Assembly (NCBI GenBank): GCA_026004775.1
Contig: BPJU01000002.1
Coordinates: 180,435-244,434 of the forward strand
Source: Pirellulaceae bacterium
GTDB taxonomy: Bacteria; Planctomycetota; Planctomycetia; Pirellulales; Pirellulaceae
Direction of reading: 5' to 3'
DNA length: 64,000 bases
Positions 28,005-35,870 of this stretch are shown piece by piece; the stretch's first letter is position 1, and each line of letters opens with the position of its first letter. The notes under the pieces are model-generated. The model was not told the origin of the DNA. It saw only the letters and a program-made list of their open reading frames with translations, and made no database searches. A program made the translations under genes and the position numbers.

Positions 28005-28354
28005 AATACTATTCCGCGGTATTGGCAGTCGGTATTGGTCCGCACAGCGGACCATGTTCGGATTATTGTTTGCCGGCGGACATGGAGGTCGCGCGTTAGT
28101 CTCGGCCCAATCGCTCGATCGTCCGCCCCGGCCAGGAGAAGTCGCCGGGATGGCGCGGCAGCCGCAACACTGCCGCAGCAAAAAACGCATCCTCGGGCAG
28201 CCCCCTCCCGCTTTCAGCCGAGCGCGATCCTGTTCCGCGTATGCCTTTTTCGGAAGGTCGCAGAAAGAGCCTCTTCAGTAATTGCTGGGTACCGTCCACC
28301 CTCCTTTCCCTGTCTCCTCGTGGCACCTACTTTGGCATGGGCAGGTCGAGCTGC
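28005..28354. other. 350-base gap between sulfatase genes (copy 2)
   Basis: This matches 19126-19475. No gene, RNA or clear regulatory element is visible; a promoter for the downstream sulfatase is possible in the AT-rich end near 28005. Confidence 0.4.
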
Positions 28355-29893
28355 CTACGAGTCCAGTTTCAAATCCAACGGAAAAACCGGGTTTTCGGCC
28401 GTTTCTTGCCGCAAGACTTCCTTGGCCTGCTGGATAATCTGCGGATGCTCTTTGGCGAGGTTTTTCGTTTCACCGGGATCGGTCGCCAGGTCGTATAGTT
28501 CCCACTCGCCAGGCTGTCGCGCTTTGAGATTGCGGCGGACCACTTTCCAGTCACCCATGCGCACGGCGACCTGGCCGCCCGATTCGGGAAAGACCCAAAC
28601 CAGCGGCTTCCGCCGCTGGAAGGTTCCCTGCCCTACCAGTAAAGGCCACAGGCTATCGCCGTCCAAGTCTTCGGGAATGGTAAAGCCGGCGGCTTCGCAC
28701 AGAGTGGGGAACCAATCGGCGAAATAGCTGGGCGTGTCGTTGACCGTACCGGCGGGAATACGTCCCGGCAAGCGCACGATGGTCGGCACGCGGATACCTC
28801 CTTCGTAGACGCTGCCTTTCCAGCCGCGCAGTCCCGCTGTGCTGTGGAAAAACTCCGCATCGACTCCACCCACATGAAAATGGTCGCTGCCGGCGTGCGG
28901 CAGCGTAGTGCCATTATCACTGCTGAAGATCACCAGCGTCTTATCGGAAATGCCCAGCCGGTCCAGTGCGGCAAGCACTCTTCCGACATACTCGTCCAGT
29001 TCGTTGATCAGCGCCGCATAGGCTGCCCGCGGCCGCGGATGCGGCAAGTACCCGCATTCGCCGCGATAGACCTCCTTGTCCCACTCGACCGGGAAGCGAT
29101 TTACCCGCTCGATCGGAGGATGCATCGCCACATGCGGTTCGATGAACGGCAAATAGAGAAAAAACGGCCGGCCGGCGTTCGCTTCCAGGAAACGAATCGC
29201 TTCTTCGATCATCAAATCCGGCGCATAGTTCTCGCTCACATAATCCTCCATCTTCACCTCGCCTTCCGGCTGTTTCTGGTGTCCGGGGATGGGACGGCGA
29301 TTGATAATGATCCGCTCGCTGTTGCGCCACAGATGAGGCGGGTAGTAGCTGTGAGCTACACTCTGGCAGTTATAACCGAAAAACAGATCGAAACCGTGTC
29401 GGTTCGGATCCCCGGTGCTGCCGACCGGGCCCAAGCCCCATTTGCCCATGGCGCCCGTTGCGTATCCGGCTTTCTGAAAGAGTTCGGCGATGGTTACCGC
29501 TTTTTCCGAAATCGGGTATTGGCCCTCGTCGAACTGAGGCAGCAGGCGGCGAGCCTGCATATTACTGCGGATTTCGGCATGCCCCAGGTGTTTCCCGGTC
29601 ATCAGTACGCAGCGTGACGGAGCACAAACCGGCGCACCGGAATAGTGCTGCGTGAAGCGCATGCCTTGAGCGGCCAGCCGATCGATATTGGGCGTGGGAA
29701 TCTTCTGCTGGCCGTAACATCCCAACTCACCCCACCCCAGATCGTCCGCCAGAATAAACACCACATTCAAGCGGTCCTGGGCTGCGCCCGGCCTAACGAA
29801 AAGCCAGCCCAGCAGAATGGCGGCAAGCATTCCAGCCCATCGACAAATCCGGAGTGCCCTGCGGAGACGCGAACTGTAACGAATTTTTCCCAT
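28355..29893 (-). CDS. Secreted arylsulfatase A-type sulfatase (intact copy)
   Basis: The ATG at 29893 is preferred over one at 29899, because GGGGAGG abuts the latter and sits 6 bases before the former. The product has 512 residues: an Arg-rich N-terminus and hydrophobic signal, then RLNVVFILADDLGWGELGCYG with the metal aspartates, and the formylglycine site CAPSR at C90-x-P92-x-R94. Further motifs, MGKWGLGPVG and FSSDNGTTLPH, fit arylsulfatase A-type enzymes. It likely desulfates carbohydrate esters outside the cytoplasm. Its last 281 codons or so lie in the duplicated unit; the 5' end lies outside it, so this is the only complete copy. Confidence 0.9.
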   Translation of the reverse strand: MGKIRYSSRLRRALRICRWAGMLAAILLGWLFVRPGAAQDRLNVVFILADDLGWGELGCYGQQKIPTPNIDRLAAQGMRFTQHYSGAPVCAPSRCVLMTGKHLGHAEIRSNMQARRLLPQFDEGQYPISEKAVTIAELFQKAGYATGAMGKWGLGPVGSTGDPNRHGFDLFFGYNCQSVAHSYYPPHLWRNSERIIINRRPIPGHQKQPEGEVKMEDYVSENYAPDLMIEEAIRFLEANAGRPFFLYLPFIEPHVAMHPPIERVNRFPVEWDKEVYRGECGYLPHPRPRAAYAALINELDEYVGRVLAALDRLGISDKTLVIFSSDNGTTLPHAGSDHFHVGGVDAEFFHSTAGLRGWKGSVYEGGIRVPTIVRLPGRIPAGTVNDTPSYFADWFPTLCEAAGFTIPEDLDGDSLWPLLVGQGTFQRRKPLVWVFPESGGQVAVRMGDWKVVRRNLKARQPGEWELYDLATDPGETKNLAKEHPQIIQQAKEVLRQETAENPVFPLDLKLDS

Positions 29894-29967
29894 TGCCATC
29901 CTCCCCGATCCGGAACGTCGGCGAAGTAAGTGGAACGGTCCCTGGCGCGGATGTGCGGGCTTGTGGT

Positions 29968-31515
29968 TTACCGCTGTTCTCCGTCGAACGGGCGATTCCC
30001 GTAAGCACTCCGCGGCGGTTCTCGCGTGTCACCTACCTCGTTGCGCAACCGTTCCAGTTCCGCGTGCAGTTCCCGAACTACGTCAGCATAAGCCGGATCG
30101 TTGTAAAAGTTCTTCGTTTCATAGGGATCTACCTGCCGGTCCAGCAGTTCCCACTCATCGATGTCCGGTTTGTAGTAATGCACCAGTTTATAACGTTCCG
30201 TCACCACGCCATAATGAGGGCGCACGTGGTGCGGTACCGGATATTCATAGTAATGGTAGTAGAAACTTTTCCTCCAATCCTGGGGTGCTTCACCGCGCAA
30301 GAGGGGCATCAGGCTGCGCCCCTGCATGTCATCCGGAACCGGCAATCCGGCGGCGTCCAGCAACGTCTCGGCGATATCCAACAGTGACACCAGGTGGTTA
30401 TCGACACTGCCCGGTTTCACTACCTCCGGCCAACGCACCAGAAGCGGCGTGCGCAGCGACTCCTCGAATATCCACCGTTTGTCAAACCATCCGTGTTCGC
30501 CCAGGTAAAAACCTTGGTCCGAAGAGAGTATCACAATGGTGTTGTTGGCGATCCCTTCTTGATCCAAGTAATCCAACAGACGCCCGACCCCTTCGTCGAT
30601 TGCCTTGACGCATCCCAGGTAGTCGTGCATATAGCGCTGATAGCGCCACCGCACAAGATCCTTGCCTTTGAGGTTTGCTTCCCGAAACTTCTGGTTCCTC
30701 GGTTCATAGTACGCGTTCCAGACTTCAAGCTGTTCGGGCGTCATTCCGGGTGGAGGGATGAGCTTTGCATCTCGATCTGTGAATGTGCGATCCAATCCCA
30801 TGTCGTGGTCGCGCACCGCCCTGCTGCGGCCGGCGAAATCATCGAACAGCGTCGGCGGTTCAGCATGCTTTCGGTCGTTATCCCACCCCAGATGCCGCAA
30901 GGCCGGAGCCCACTCGCGATGCGGTGCCTTGTGATGGCACATCAAAAGAAACGGTTTGGAACGGTCACGGTTCTTCAGCCATTCCAGGCACAGGTCTGTA
31001 ATAATGTCCGTCGTATAGCCTTCGTGTTTTACTCGCCGGCCGTTGTCAATCATCGGCGGATTGTAGTAGACCCCCTGGCCCGGCAGTATGTGCCAATAAT
31101 CAAATCCGGTCGGATCCGTCACCAAATGCCACTTGCCGATGATGGCCGTGGCGTAGCCGGAAGCTTGTAGTAGTTTTGGAAAAGTCACTTGGCTGCCGTC
31201 GAAACGCGAATTGGTGTTGTTATAAAAACCGTTCAGGTGTGAGTATTTACCGGTGAGCACCACAGCGCGGCTCGGACCGCAGATCGAATTCGTTACCAGG
31301 CAGCGGTCGAAACGCATCCCCTCCCGAGCCAGCCGGTCCATATGGGGCGTTTCCAAAAGACGGCGCTCGTCGCCGTAACAGCTCATCGCCTGATACGCCA
31401 GGTCGTCGCAGAAGATAAACAAAATGTTCGGACGCTCCTGGTGAGCGTGCCCCACACCCGAAATACAGAAAAAGCTGGCAACCAGAACCGACGCGGCCAT
31501 CATCCAGCGTCTCAC
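29968..31515 (-). CDS. Secreted sulfatase, N-sulfoglucosamine sulfohydrolase/heparan-sulfatase-like
   Basis: GTG at 31515 is chosen because AGGAG lies 7 bases upstream and a signal peptide follows at once (AASVLVASFFCISGVGHA). The product has 515 residues. The sulfatase fold begins RPNILFIFCDDLAYQAMSCYG, with formylglycine site C79-x-P81-x-R83. IGKWHL, SSDQGFYLGEHGWFDKRW and the C-terminal DPYETKNFYNDP fit family S1 polysaccharide sulfatases. It is the first gene of the minus-strand sulfatase block and faces away from the Tat-exported protein at 31767, with 251 bases between them for both promoters. Confidence 0.9.
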   Translation of the reverse strand: MRRWMMAASVLVASFFCISGVGHAHQERPNILFIFCDDLAYQAMSCYGDERRLLETPHMDRLAREGMRFDRCLVTNSICGPSRAVVLTGKYSHLNGFYNNTNSRFDGSQVTFPKLLQASGYATAIIGKWHLVTDPTGFDYWHILPGQGVYYNPPMIDNGRRVKHEGYTTDIITDLCLEWLKNRDRSKPFLLMCHHKAPHREWAPALRHLGWDNDRKHAEPPTLFDDFAGRSRAVRDHDMGLDRTFTDRDAKLIPPPGMTPEQLEVWNAYYEPRNQKFREANLKGKDLVRWRYQRYMHDYLGCVKAIDEGVGRLLDYLDQEGIANNTIVILSSDQGFYLGEHGWFDKRWIFEESLRTPLLVRWPEVVKPGSVDNHLVSLLDIAETLLDAAGLPVPDDMQGRSLMPLLRGEAPQDWRKSFYYHYYEYPVPHHVRPHYGVVTERYKLVHYYKPDIDEWELLDRQVDPYETKNFYNDPAYADVVRELHAELERLRNEVGDTREPPRSAYGNRPFDGEQR

Positions 31516-31766
31516 GATGCGTCTCCTAGTTGAACAACGACCCGTTGGCCGTACTGAGTCAACGCTCGCCCGCAAAACTGAGGGCTCCTCCAAATCGACC
31601 ACCCATCCTGCCGGTCCCATAGGGCATCGGTATGCCATGATTATAGCCGATCGCGCCGCGCTCGGTACCCACTGGCCCTCGGGTTGACGGTAGGTAGGGT
31701 GCGGGTATCCGAATATATTGGGAGTGACCAGGGGCGTGAACGGGCATTCTCAACAGGAGAAAGGCG

Positions 31767-33092
31767 ATGACCAGCCAGCACCGTCACCGAGTAATGGCGA
31801 ATGGGTGGGGAACGCGGTTGGAAAGAGGCACGCGCCGGGCGTTTCTTCGAGCCGTGGGTGCGGCGACCGCAGCAGCCGTGTTCAGTCGATCCGCACGCGG
31901 AGCCGAGGAACGCCGGCGACTGGCCGTGGTCACTACCGAATGGCGCTATCATTCCCATGCCTGGCACATGGCCGAGCGGTTCATTCACGGCTATCCCCTC
32001 CAGGGGCGGTGGCATCGGCCGCCCATCGACCTGGTGGCTGCGTATGTGGATCAATTCCCGGAAAACGATTTGAGCCGCGACCGGGCTGCCGAGTTCGGGT
32101 TCCGGATTTATCCGACCATTGCGGAAGCTCTGCGTCTGGGTACCGATCGTCTGGCGGTCGATGCCGTGCTGATCATCGGCGAGCACGGTCGATACCCGAA
32201 AAATGAGTTTGGCCAGACGTTGTATCCTCGATATGAGTTTTTTCAACAAGTAGTCGACGTTTTCACCAAAGACGGCCGGGCGGTTCCCGTGTTTAACGAC
32301 AAGCACCTGTCGTGGAACTGGCAGTGGGCCAGGCAGATGGTGGAGCAATCGCGGCGATTGGGCTTTCCGTTCCTGGCTGGTTCTTCGCTCCCGGTCACGT
32401 GGCGCATGCCGGCGGTCGATATGCCGTATGGAGCGGAAGTCACAGAGGCGATGTGCGTGGCGTTCGGCGGCGTGGATAGCTACGATTTTCACGCCCTGGA
32501 AACGATCCAGTGCATGGTCGAGCGGCGGCGCGGCGGGGAAACGGGCGTGCGGGCAGTGCAGGCGCTTCGCGGCGACGCCGTCTGGCAGGCGATGCAAGCC
32601 GGCTCGTGGGAAGCCGGCGGTTGGGATCCGCAACTGTGGACAGCCTGCCTTTGCCGCAGCCAGACGCTGGCCCAGCCGGAAACGTTCAGCCACCGCTTTC
32701 CCACCGCCGAACAGATCCGGCAGTGGGTCAAAGATCCGGTGGTATATCGGATCGAGTATCGGGACGGGCTTCGTGCAACGATGGCCTTAATGAATGGCTT
32801 GGTGGCCGATTTCACGTTCGCGGCTCGTCTGAGCGACCGCGATGAACCGCTTTCAACTCTCTTTTATTTGCCGCCGAACCCGAACGTCGTGTATTCGGCA
32901 GCCCTGATGTCGAAGGTGGAGGAGATGATTGTCTCGGGAAAGGCTCCGTATCCCATTGAGCGAACTCTGCTGACGACGGGTATTCTGGCCGCTGCTGTCG
33001 CAGGGCTAACTCGGGTCGGCCAGTGGCAAGAAACGCCTCATCTGGATATACGTTATCAAGCGCCACGCGAATCGCAGTTCTGGCAGACGTAG
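31767..33092 (+). CDS. Tat-exported protein of unknown function
   Basis: This 441-residue protein begins with a twin-arginine signal (GTRRAFLRAVGA, R23-R24, then an Ala-rich hydrophobic stretch), so it is exported folded, possibly with a cofactor. After the signal it continues as an alpha/beta protein starting RRLAVVTTEWRYHSHAWHMAERF. I recognise no catalytic motif; the conserved-looking segment VLIIGEHGRYPKNEFGQTLYPRYEFF may form a core site. The start has AGGAG about 10 bases upstream. It is divergent from the sulfatases and may share their polysaccharide substrate (inference only). Confidence 0.75.
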   Translation: MTSQHRHRVMANGWGTRLERGTRRAFLRAVGAATAAAVFSRSARGAEERRRLAVVTTEWRYHSHAWHMAERFIHGYPLQGRWHRPPIDLVAAYVDQFPENDLSRDRAAEFGFRIYPTIAEALRLGTDRLAVDAVLIIGEHGRYPKNEFGQTLYPRYEFFQQVVDVFTKDGRAVPVFNDKHLSWNWQWARQMVEQSRRLGFPFLAGSSLPVTWRMPAVDMPYGAEVTEAMCVAFGGVDSYDFHALETIQCMVERRRGGETGVRAVQALRGDAVWQAMQAGSWEAGGWDPQLWTACLCRSQTLAQPETFSHRFPTAEQIRQWVKDPVVYRIEYRDGLRATMALMNGLVADFTFAARLSDRDEPLSTLFYLPPNPNVVYSAALMSKVEEMIVSGKAPYPIERTLLTTGILAAAVAGLTRVGQWQETPHLDIRYQAPRESQFWQT

Positions 33093-33343
33093 TCGGTACG
33101 GGATCGTCCAGACGACAGGCCGAATCGACGTCCTTGGGGCCTGACCGTTCGCTCACTTCCGGTTGCCTCTCGGGCCGCCTCACAGAAGCGCAATTACCTT
33201 CGGTTACGGGGGCCAGACCAAACCGGGCGGCGCTTCCTCGCGGACGATTTATCTTTGCAGCATAACACGCTCTAGGGATGATTCTCCGTAGCGCAACACG
33301 CTACGATCCGGCCGATCACGGGTCGTCCAATCCTGGTTCGTAG

Positions 33344-33389
33344 CGGAAGTCGCTAGGCCGACGCGCCAGCGTCGGCCGTAAGACTTCCG
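33344..33389. repeat. Nested-hairpin repeat, element A
   Basis: The outer arms CGGAAGTC (33344-33351) and GACTTCCG (33382-33389) pair perfectly. Inside them GCCGACGC (33357-33364) pairs with GCGTCGGC (33369-33376) around a 4-base loop. Two 5-base unpaired spacers separate the stems. The same architecture recurs in elements B and C, and the outer arms of C are identical. Confidence 0.7.
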
Positions 33390-33476
33390 AACTAGAAATT
33401 CCCCATCGATCGTCCCCGTCCTCTACCACCCCGCAGATGGGGCAAGCGTGCGAGCCGCTCCTTCCCGTTTGAATAT

Positions 33477-33522
33477 CGGAACACTTACGCCGTTCGCTTG
33501 CGCGAACGGCTAGCGTGTTCCG
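33477..33522. repeat. Nested-hairpin repeat, element B
   Basis: Outer arms CGGAACAC (33477-33484) and GTGTTCCG (33515-33522), inner arms GCCGTTCGC (33489-33497) and GCGAACGGC (33502-33510), 4-base loop. It has the same total length (46 bases) and layout as element A, but the arms have changed on both sides so pairing is kept, which indicates selection for structure. Confidence 0.7.
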
Positions 33523-33550
33523 CTACCGTCGGGTGGATCAGGAGTCGTAG

Positions 33551-33598
33551 CGGAAGTCGCCAGGCGGAACGCCCCACTGTTCCGCCGTGAGACTTCCG
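33551..33598. repeat. Nested-hairpin repeat, element C
   Basis: Outer arms CGGAAGTC (33551-33558) and GACTTCCG (33591-33598), identical to element A; inner arms GCGGAAC (33564-33570) and GTTCCGC (33579-33585) around an 8-base loop. It is preceded by GTAG, as is element A, so the repeat unit may be slightly longer than the paired part. Confidence 0.7.
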
Positions 33599-33739
33599 GT
33601 AAGAAAAAAACCTCACGAGGCGTGCTCGTCGCGGAGGAAACGCCGACACTTGGCGCTTCCCTTCTGTTAGCCTGAAAGGAGTGTGACAGGGGCGGTGCGA
33701 GAGCGGCGCGTCAGCAAATGGCAGGTCTTGCGGCGGCTT

Positions 33740-33849
33740 TTAGTTGGACAGCGCCATTTTAAGAAACAGGTAAAATGGCTCACTATCCAATTCAGGGCTT
33801 ACGGTGGGCAAGCCTCGCGCGGTTTGTCAAAATGGCGCTGTCCCATTAG
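33740..33849. mobile_element. MITE-like element with 24-bp terminal inverted repeats and TTAG flanks
   Basis: A 102-bp element (33744-33845) has terminal inverted repeats matching at 21 of 24 positions, with a 14-bp perfect core (33747-33760 and 33829-33842, GACAGCGCCATTTT). It is directly flanked on both sides by TTAG (33740-33743 and 33846-33849), as expected of a target-site duplication. It encodes nothing and would need a transposase elsewhere. It sits about 110 bases before the hisI start and may affect its expression. Confidence 0.6.
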
Positions 33850-33961
33850 CTTGCCCGGAGACAGGCCGCCGGATGGCTCGGCAAAGCCGTGCGCGCAGGC
33901 TCCGCCGCAAGTACAGGTACGACAGTTTGGCTTGAGAGTTTGGCCCAAGGAGGTTCGGCTC

Positions 33962-34441
33962 GTGACCCAAGAGAGCTCGATTTTCGGTACCGATCGCGTG
34001 CCCGATTTCCGGAAGCACCCGCTCATTCCCGTCGTGGCTCAAGATATCCATACTGGCCGAGTGCTGATGGTAGCCTACATGAACGAGGAGGCTTTTAACG
34101 AGACTCTGCGCACGGGGCAGGCTTGCTACTACAGCCGCAGCCGCGGCCGGCTGTGGCGCAAAGGGGAAGAAAGCGGGCACATTCAGCGCGTGCGCGAATT
34201 GTATATCGATTGCGACGGAGATACACTCTTGATAAAAGTCGAACAATTGGGCGAAGCAGCCTGCCACGAAGGATACCGCAGTTGTTTTTTCCGCCGTTAC
34301 CAGATGCCCGAGGGAGTGTGGGGCGTGGTCGAAGAGCGTGTTTTTGATCCGCAGGTGGTTTATGGCTCTGGTGCCACGCCACCGTCCGGTCCCAGTCCGG
34401 AAATGACGCAGAAGGAGAACGGCAATGTGGAATCGGCGTGA
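33962..34441 (+). CDS. hisI: Phosphoribosyl-AMP cyclohydrolase
   Basis: GTG at 33962 is the start, with AAGGAGG 8 bases upstream; the longer open frame runs through a repeat element. The 159-residue protein performs the third step of histidine synthesis, opening the ring of phosphoribosyl-AMP in the cytoplasm. Family motifs are [15 protein letters not shown]-type [28 protein letters not shown] with metal aspartates, and the zinc ligands in [12 protein letters not shown]. The hisE domain is absent, so the pyrophosphohydrolase must be separate. Its last 17 bases overlap the DUF1501 gene, which is odd because the two have no known shared pathway. Confidence 0.93.
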   Translation: MTQESSIFGTDRVPDFRKHPLIPVVAQDIHTGRVLMVAYMNEEAFNETLRTGQACYYSRSRGRLWRKGEESGHIQRVRELYIDCDGDTLLIKVEQLGEAACHEGYRSCFFRRYQMPEGVWGVVEERVFDPQVVYGSGATPPSGPSPEMTQKENGNVESA

Positions 34442-35756
34442 ACTGCTGCGTGTCGGGGCGCTTGGGGCTGTGGGACTGAGCTTGCCGCGGTGGCTTCGAG
34501 CCGCGGCTGAAGCCGGTGCGGGGACAGCGCGAGCCGATGCGTGCATCATCATTTTTCTGAACGGCGGCCCCAGCCACTTGGACATGTGGGACATGAAGCC
34601 CGAAGCTCCGGTGGAGATCCGCGGTGAGTTTCGGCCGATTGCCACGAGCGTGCCGGGCGTGTGGCTAAGCGAGCACCTGCCGCGGCTGGCCCAGCAGATG
34701 CATCGGCTTACTTTGGTGCGCTCGATGCACCACAGTGTCAACAACTCGCACGCCGCCGCCGTCTATGCGGCGCTTACCGGCCACGACCGCGGCGAGCAGG
34801 GCGGCGGCGCCAAACCCACCGACCATCCGTCTCCCGGCTCGGTGTTGGCCAAACTTCGGCCGACGCGCCCGGATGTTTTGCCCTACGTGGCGCTTCCCTA
34901 CAAGACGCAAGAAGGTGCGGGTGGACCACTTCAGCCGGGCTTCCTGGCCGGGTTTCTCGGAGCCACTTACGATCCGTTCTGGGTGTTGGACGATCCGAAC
35001 TCTCCGCAGTTCCACGTTCGGAACCTCACCCTGCCCTCCGGCATATCGCTAGAGCGGTTTCTGGAGCGCGGCCAACTGCTGTCGCGGCTCGACAGCGGCC
35101 TGGATCGGCGACTGGACCGGATTTTGGATGCGATGGACGATTTTCAACGCAAGGCGTATCATCTGCTTACGTCGCCCGCTGCGCAAGAAGCCTTCCAGAT
35201 CCAACGTGAACCGGCGCCGGTGCGTGACCGCTATGGACGAAATATCTATGGGCAGAGCCTGTTATTGGCTCGGCGTTTGATCGAAGCCGGCACGCGGATG
35301 GTTACTCTATCGTGGGCACCGGATGCCAATGCTACGTGGGACACGCATGGAGACAATTTCCGCAAGCTCAAAAACACACTGTTGCCGCAATTCGACGCGG
35401 CGGCGTCGGCACTGCTGCAGGAACTGGACGAGCGGGGCATGCTGGACCGGACGGTGGTCGCCATCCTGGGAGATTTCGGTAGAACGCCGAAGATCAACAA
35501 CAACGCAGGACGGGATCACTGGAATGCATGCTATACGATCGCGCTGGCCGGTGGTGGCTTTCGCCGTGGATTTGTCTATGGAGCCAGTGACCGAACCGGA
35601 TCAACTCCCACGGAATCGCCCGTGACACCCGGCGATATTGTCGCCACCATCTACCGAGCCTTGGGGGTGGATCATCGTACGTTGATTTACGATGCGCTCC
35701 AACGCCCGCACCAGGTGGTACCGGAAGCTCGGGTCGTCGACGAATTGCTCGCCTAG
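34425..35756 (+). CDS. DUF1501 family Tat-exported protein
   Basis: This 443-residue protein has a twin-arginine signal ([13 protein letters not shown]4-R5). It continues with the DUF1501 pattern: [19 protein letters not shown] near residue 41, the [11 protein letters not shown] stretch, and [18 protein letters not shown] near the C-terminal third. DUF1501 proteins are sulfatase/alkaline-phosphatase-like, abundant in planctomycetes and without proven function; they often pair with cytochrome-containing PSD or PVC proteins, as here with the next gene. The start has AAGGAG 7 bases upstream and lies inside the end of hisI, so translation is probably coupled. Confidence 0.9.
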   Translation: MWNRRELLRVGALGAVGLSLPRWLRAAAEAGAGTARADACIIIFLNGGPSHLDMWDMKPEAPVEIRGEFRPIATSVPGVWLSEHLPRLAQQMHRLTLVRSMHHSVNNSHAAAVYAALTGHDRGEQGGGAKPTDHPSPGSVLAKLRPTRPDVLPYVALPYKTQEGAGGPLQPGFLAGFLGATYDPFWVLDDPNSPQFHVRNLTLPSGISLERFLERGQLLSRLDSGLDRRLDRILDAMDDFQRKAYHLLTSPAAQEAFQIQREPAPVRDRYGRNIYGQSLLLARRLIEAGTRMVTLSWAPDANATWDTHGDNFRKLKNTLLPQFDAAASALLQELDERGMLDRTVVAILGDFGRTPKINNNAGRDHWNACYTIALAGGGFRRGFVYGASDRTGSTPTESPVTPGDIVATIYRALGVDHRTLIYDALQRPHQVVPEARVVDELLA

Positions 35757-35870
35757 CCGCCGCGATTCCCCGGTGCCCAGTATTTTTGCATTCGCGAGCT
35801 GCGCTGCGAAAGAGCGTTTCCTAGCGGCTTTCCGTGCAACGCCGGATGAATGTGCTGGAGGTTCATGCTG

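Larger units (their letters stand above)
20329..29207. repeat. 8,879-bp direct tandem duplication, second unit
   Basis: This is the second unit of the head-to-tail duplication, matching 11450-20328 wherever I compared. After 29207 the sequence continues into the complete 5' part of the sulfatase gene, which the first unit lacks. The arrangement fits one ancestral locus in which the piece between the partner gene and the sulfatase gene was copied once. Lack of divergence means the event is very recent or an assembly artefact. Confidence 0.95.
33093..33961. other. Repeat-rich intergenic region
   Basis: This 870-base gap between the Tat-exported protein and hisI has no gene I can support. It contains a short stem (33288-33304), three nested hairpins (33344-33389, 33477-33522 and 33551-33598) and a MITE-like element (33744-33845). 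The hisI frame stays open upstream to 33683 but only by running through the MITE-like DNA. Confidence 0.6.

Noticed and set aside
31641-32693. A 350-codon minus-strand open frame opposite the Tat-exported protein
   Set aside because: Antisense shadow; no domain, signal or ribosome site, while the plus-strand protein has a clear Tat signal.
33189-33205. Short match GCGCAATTACCTT found near both 33189 and 63942
   Set aside because: 13 bases shared by chance are plausible in 64 kb; there is no extended similarity or inverted structure.
33341-33598. CRISPR array
   Set aside because: The repeats are nested inverted repeats of changing sequence with irregular spacing, not identical direct repeats with regular spacers.
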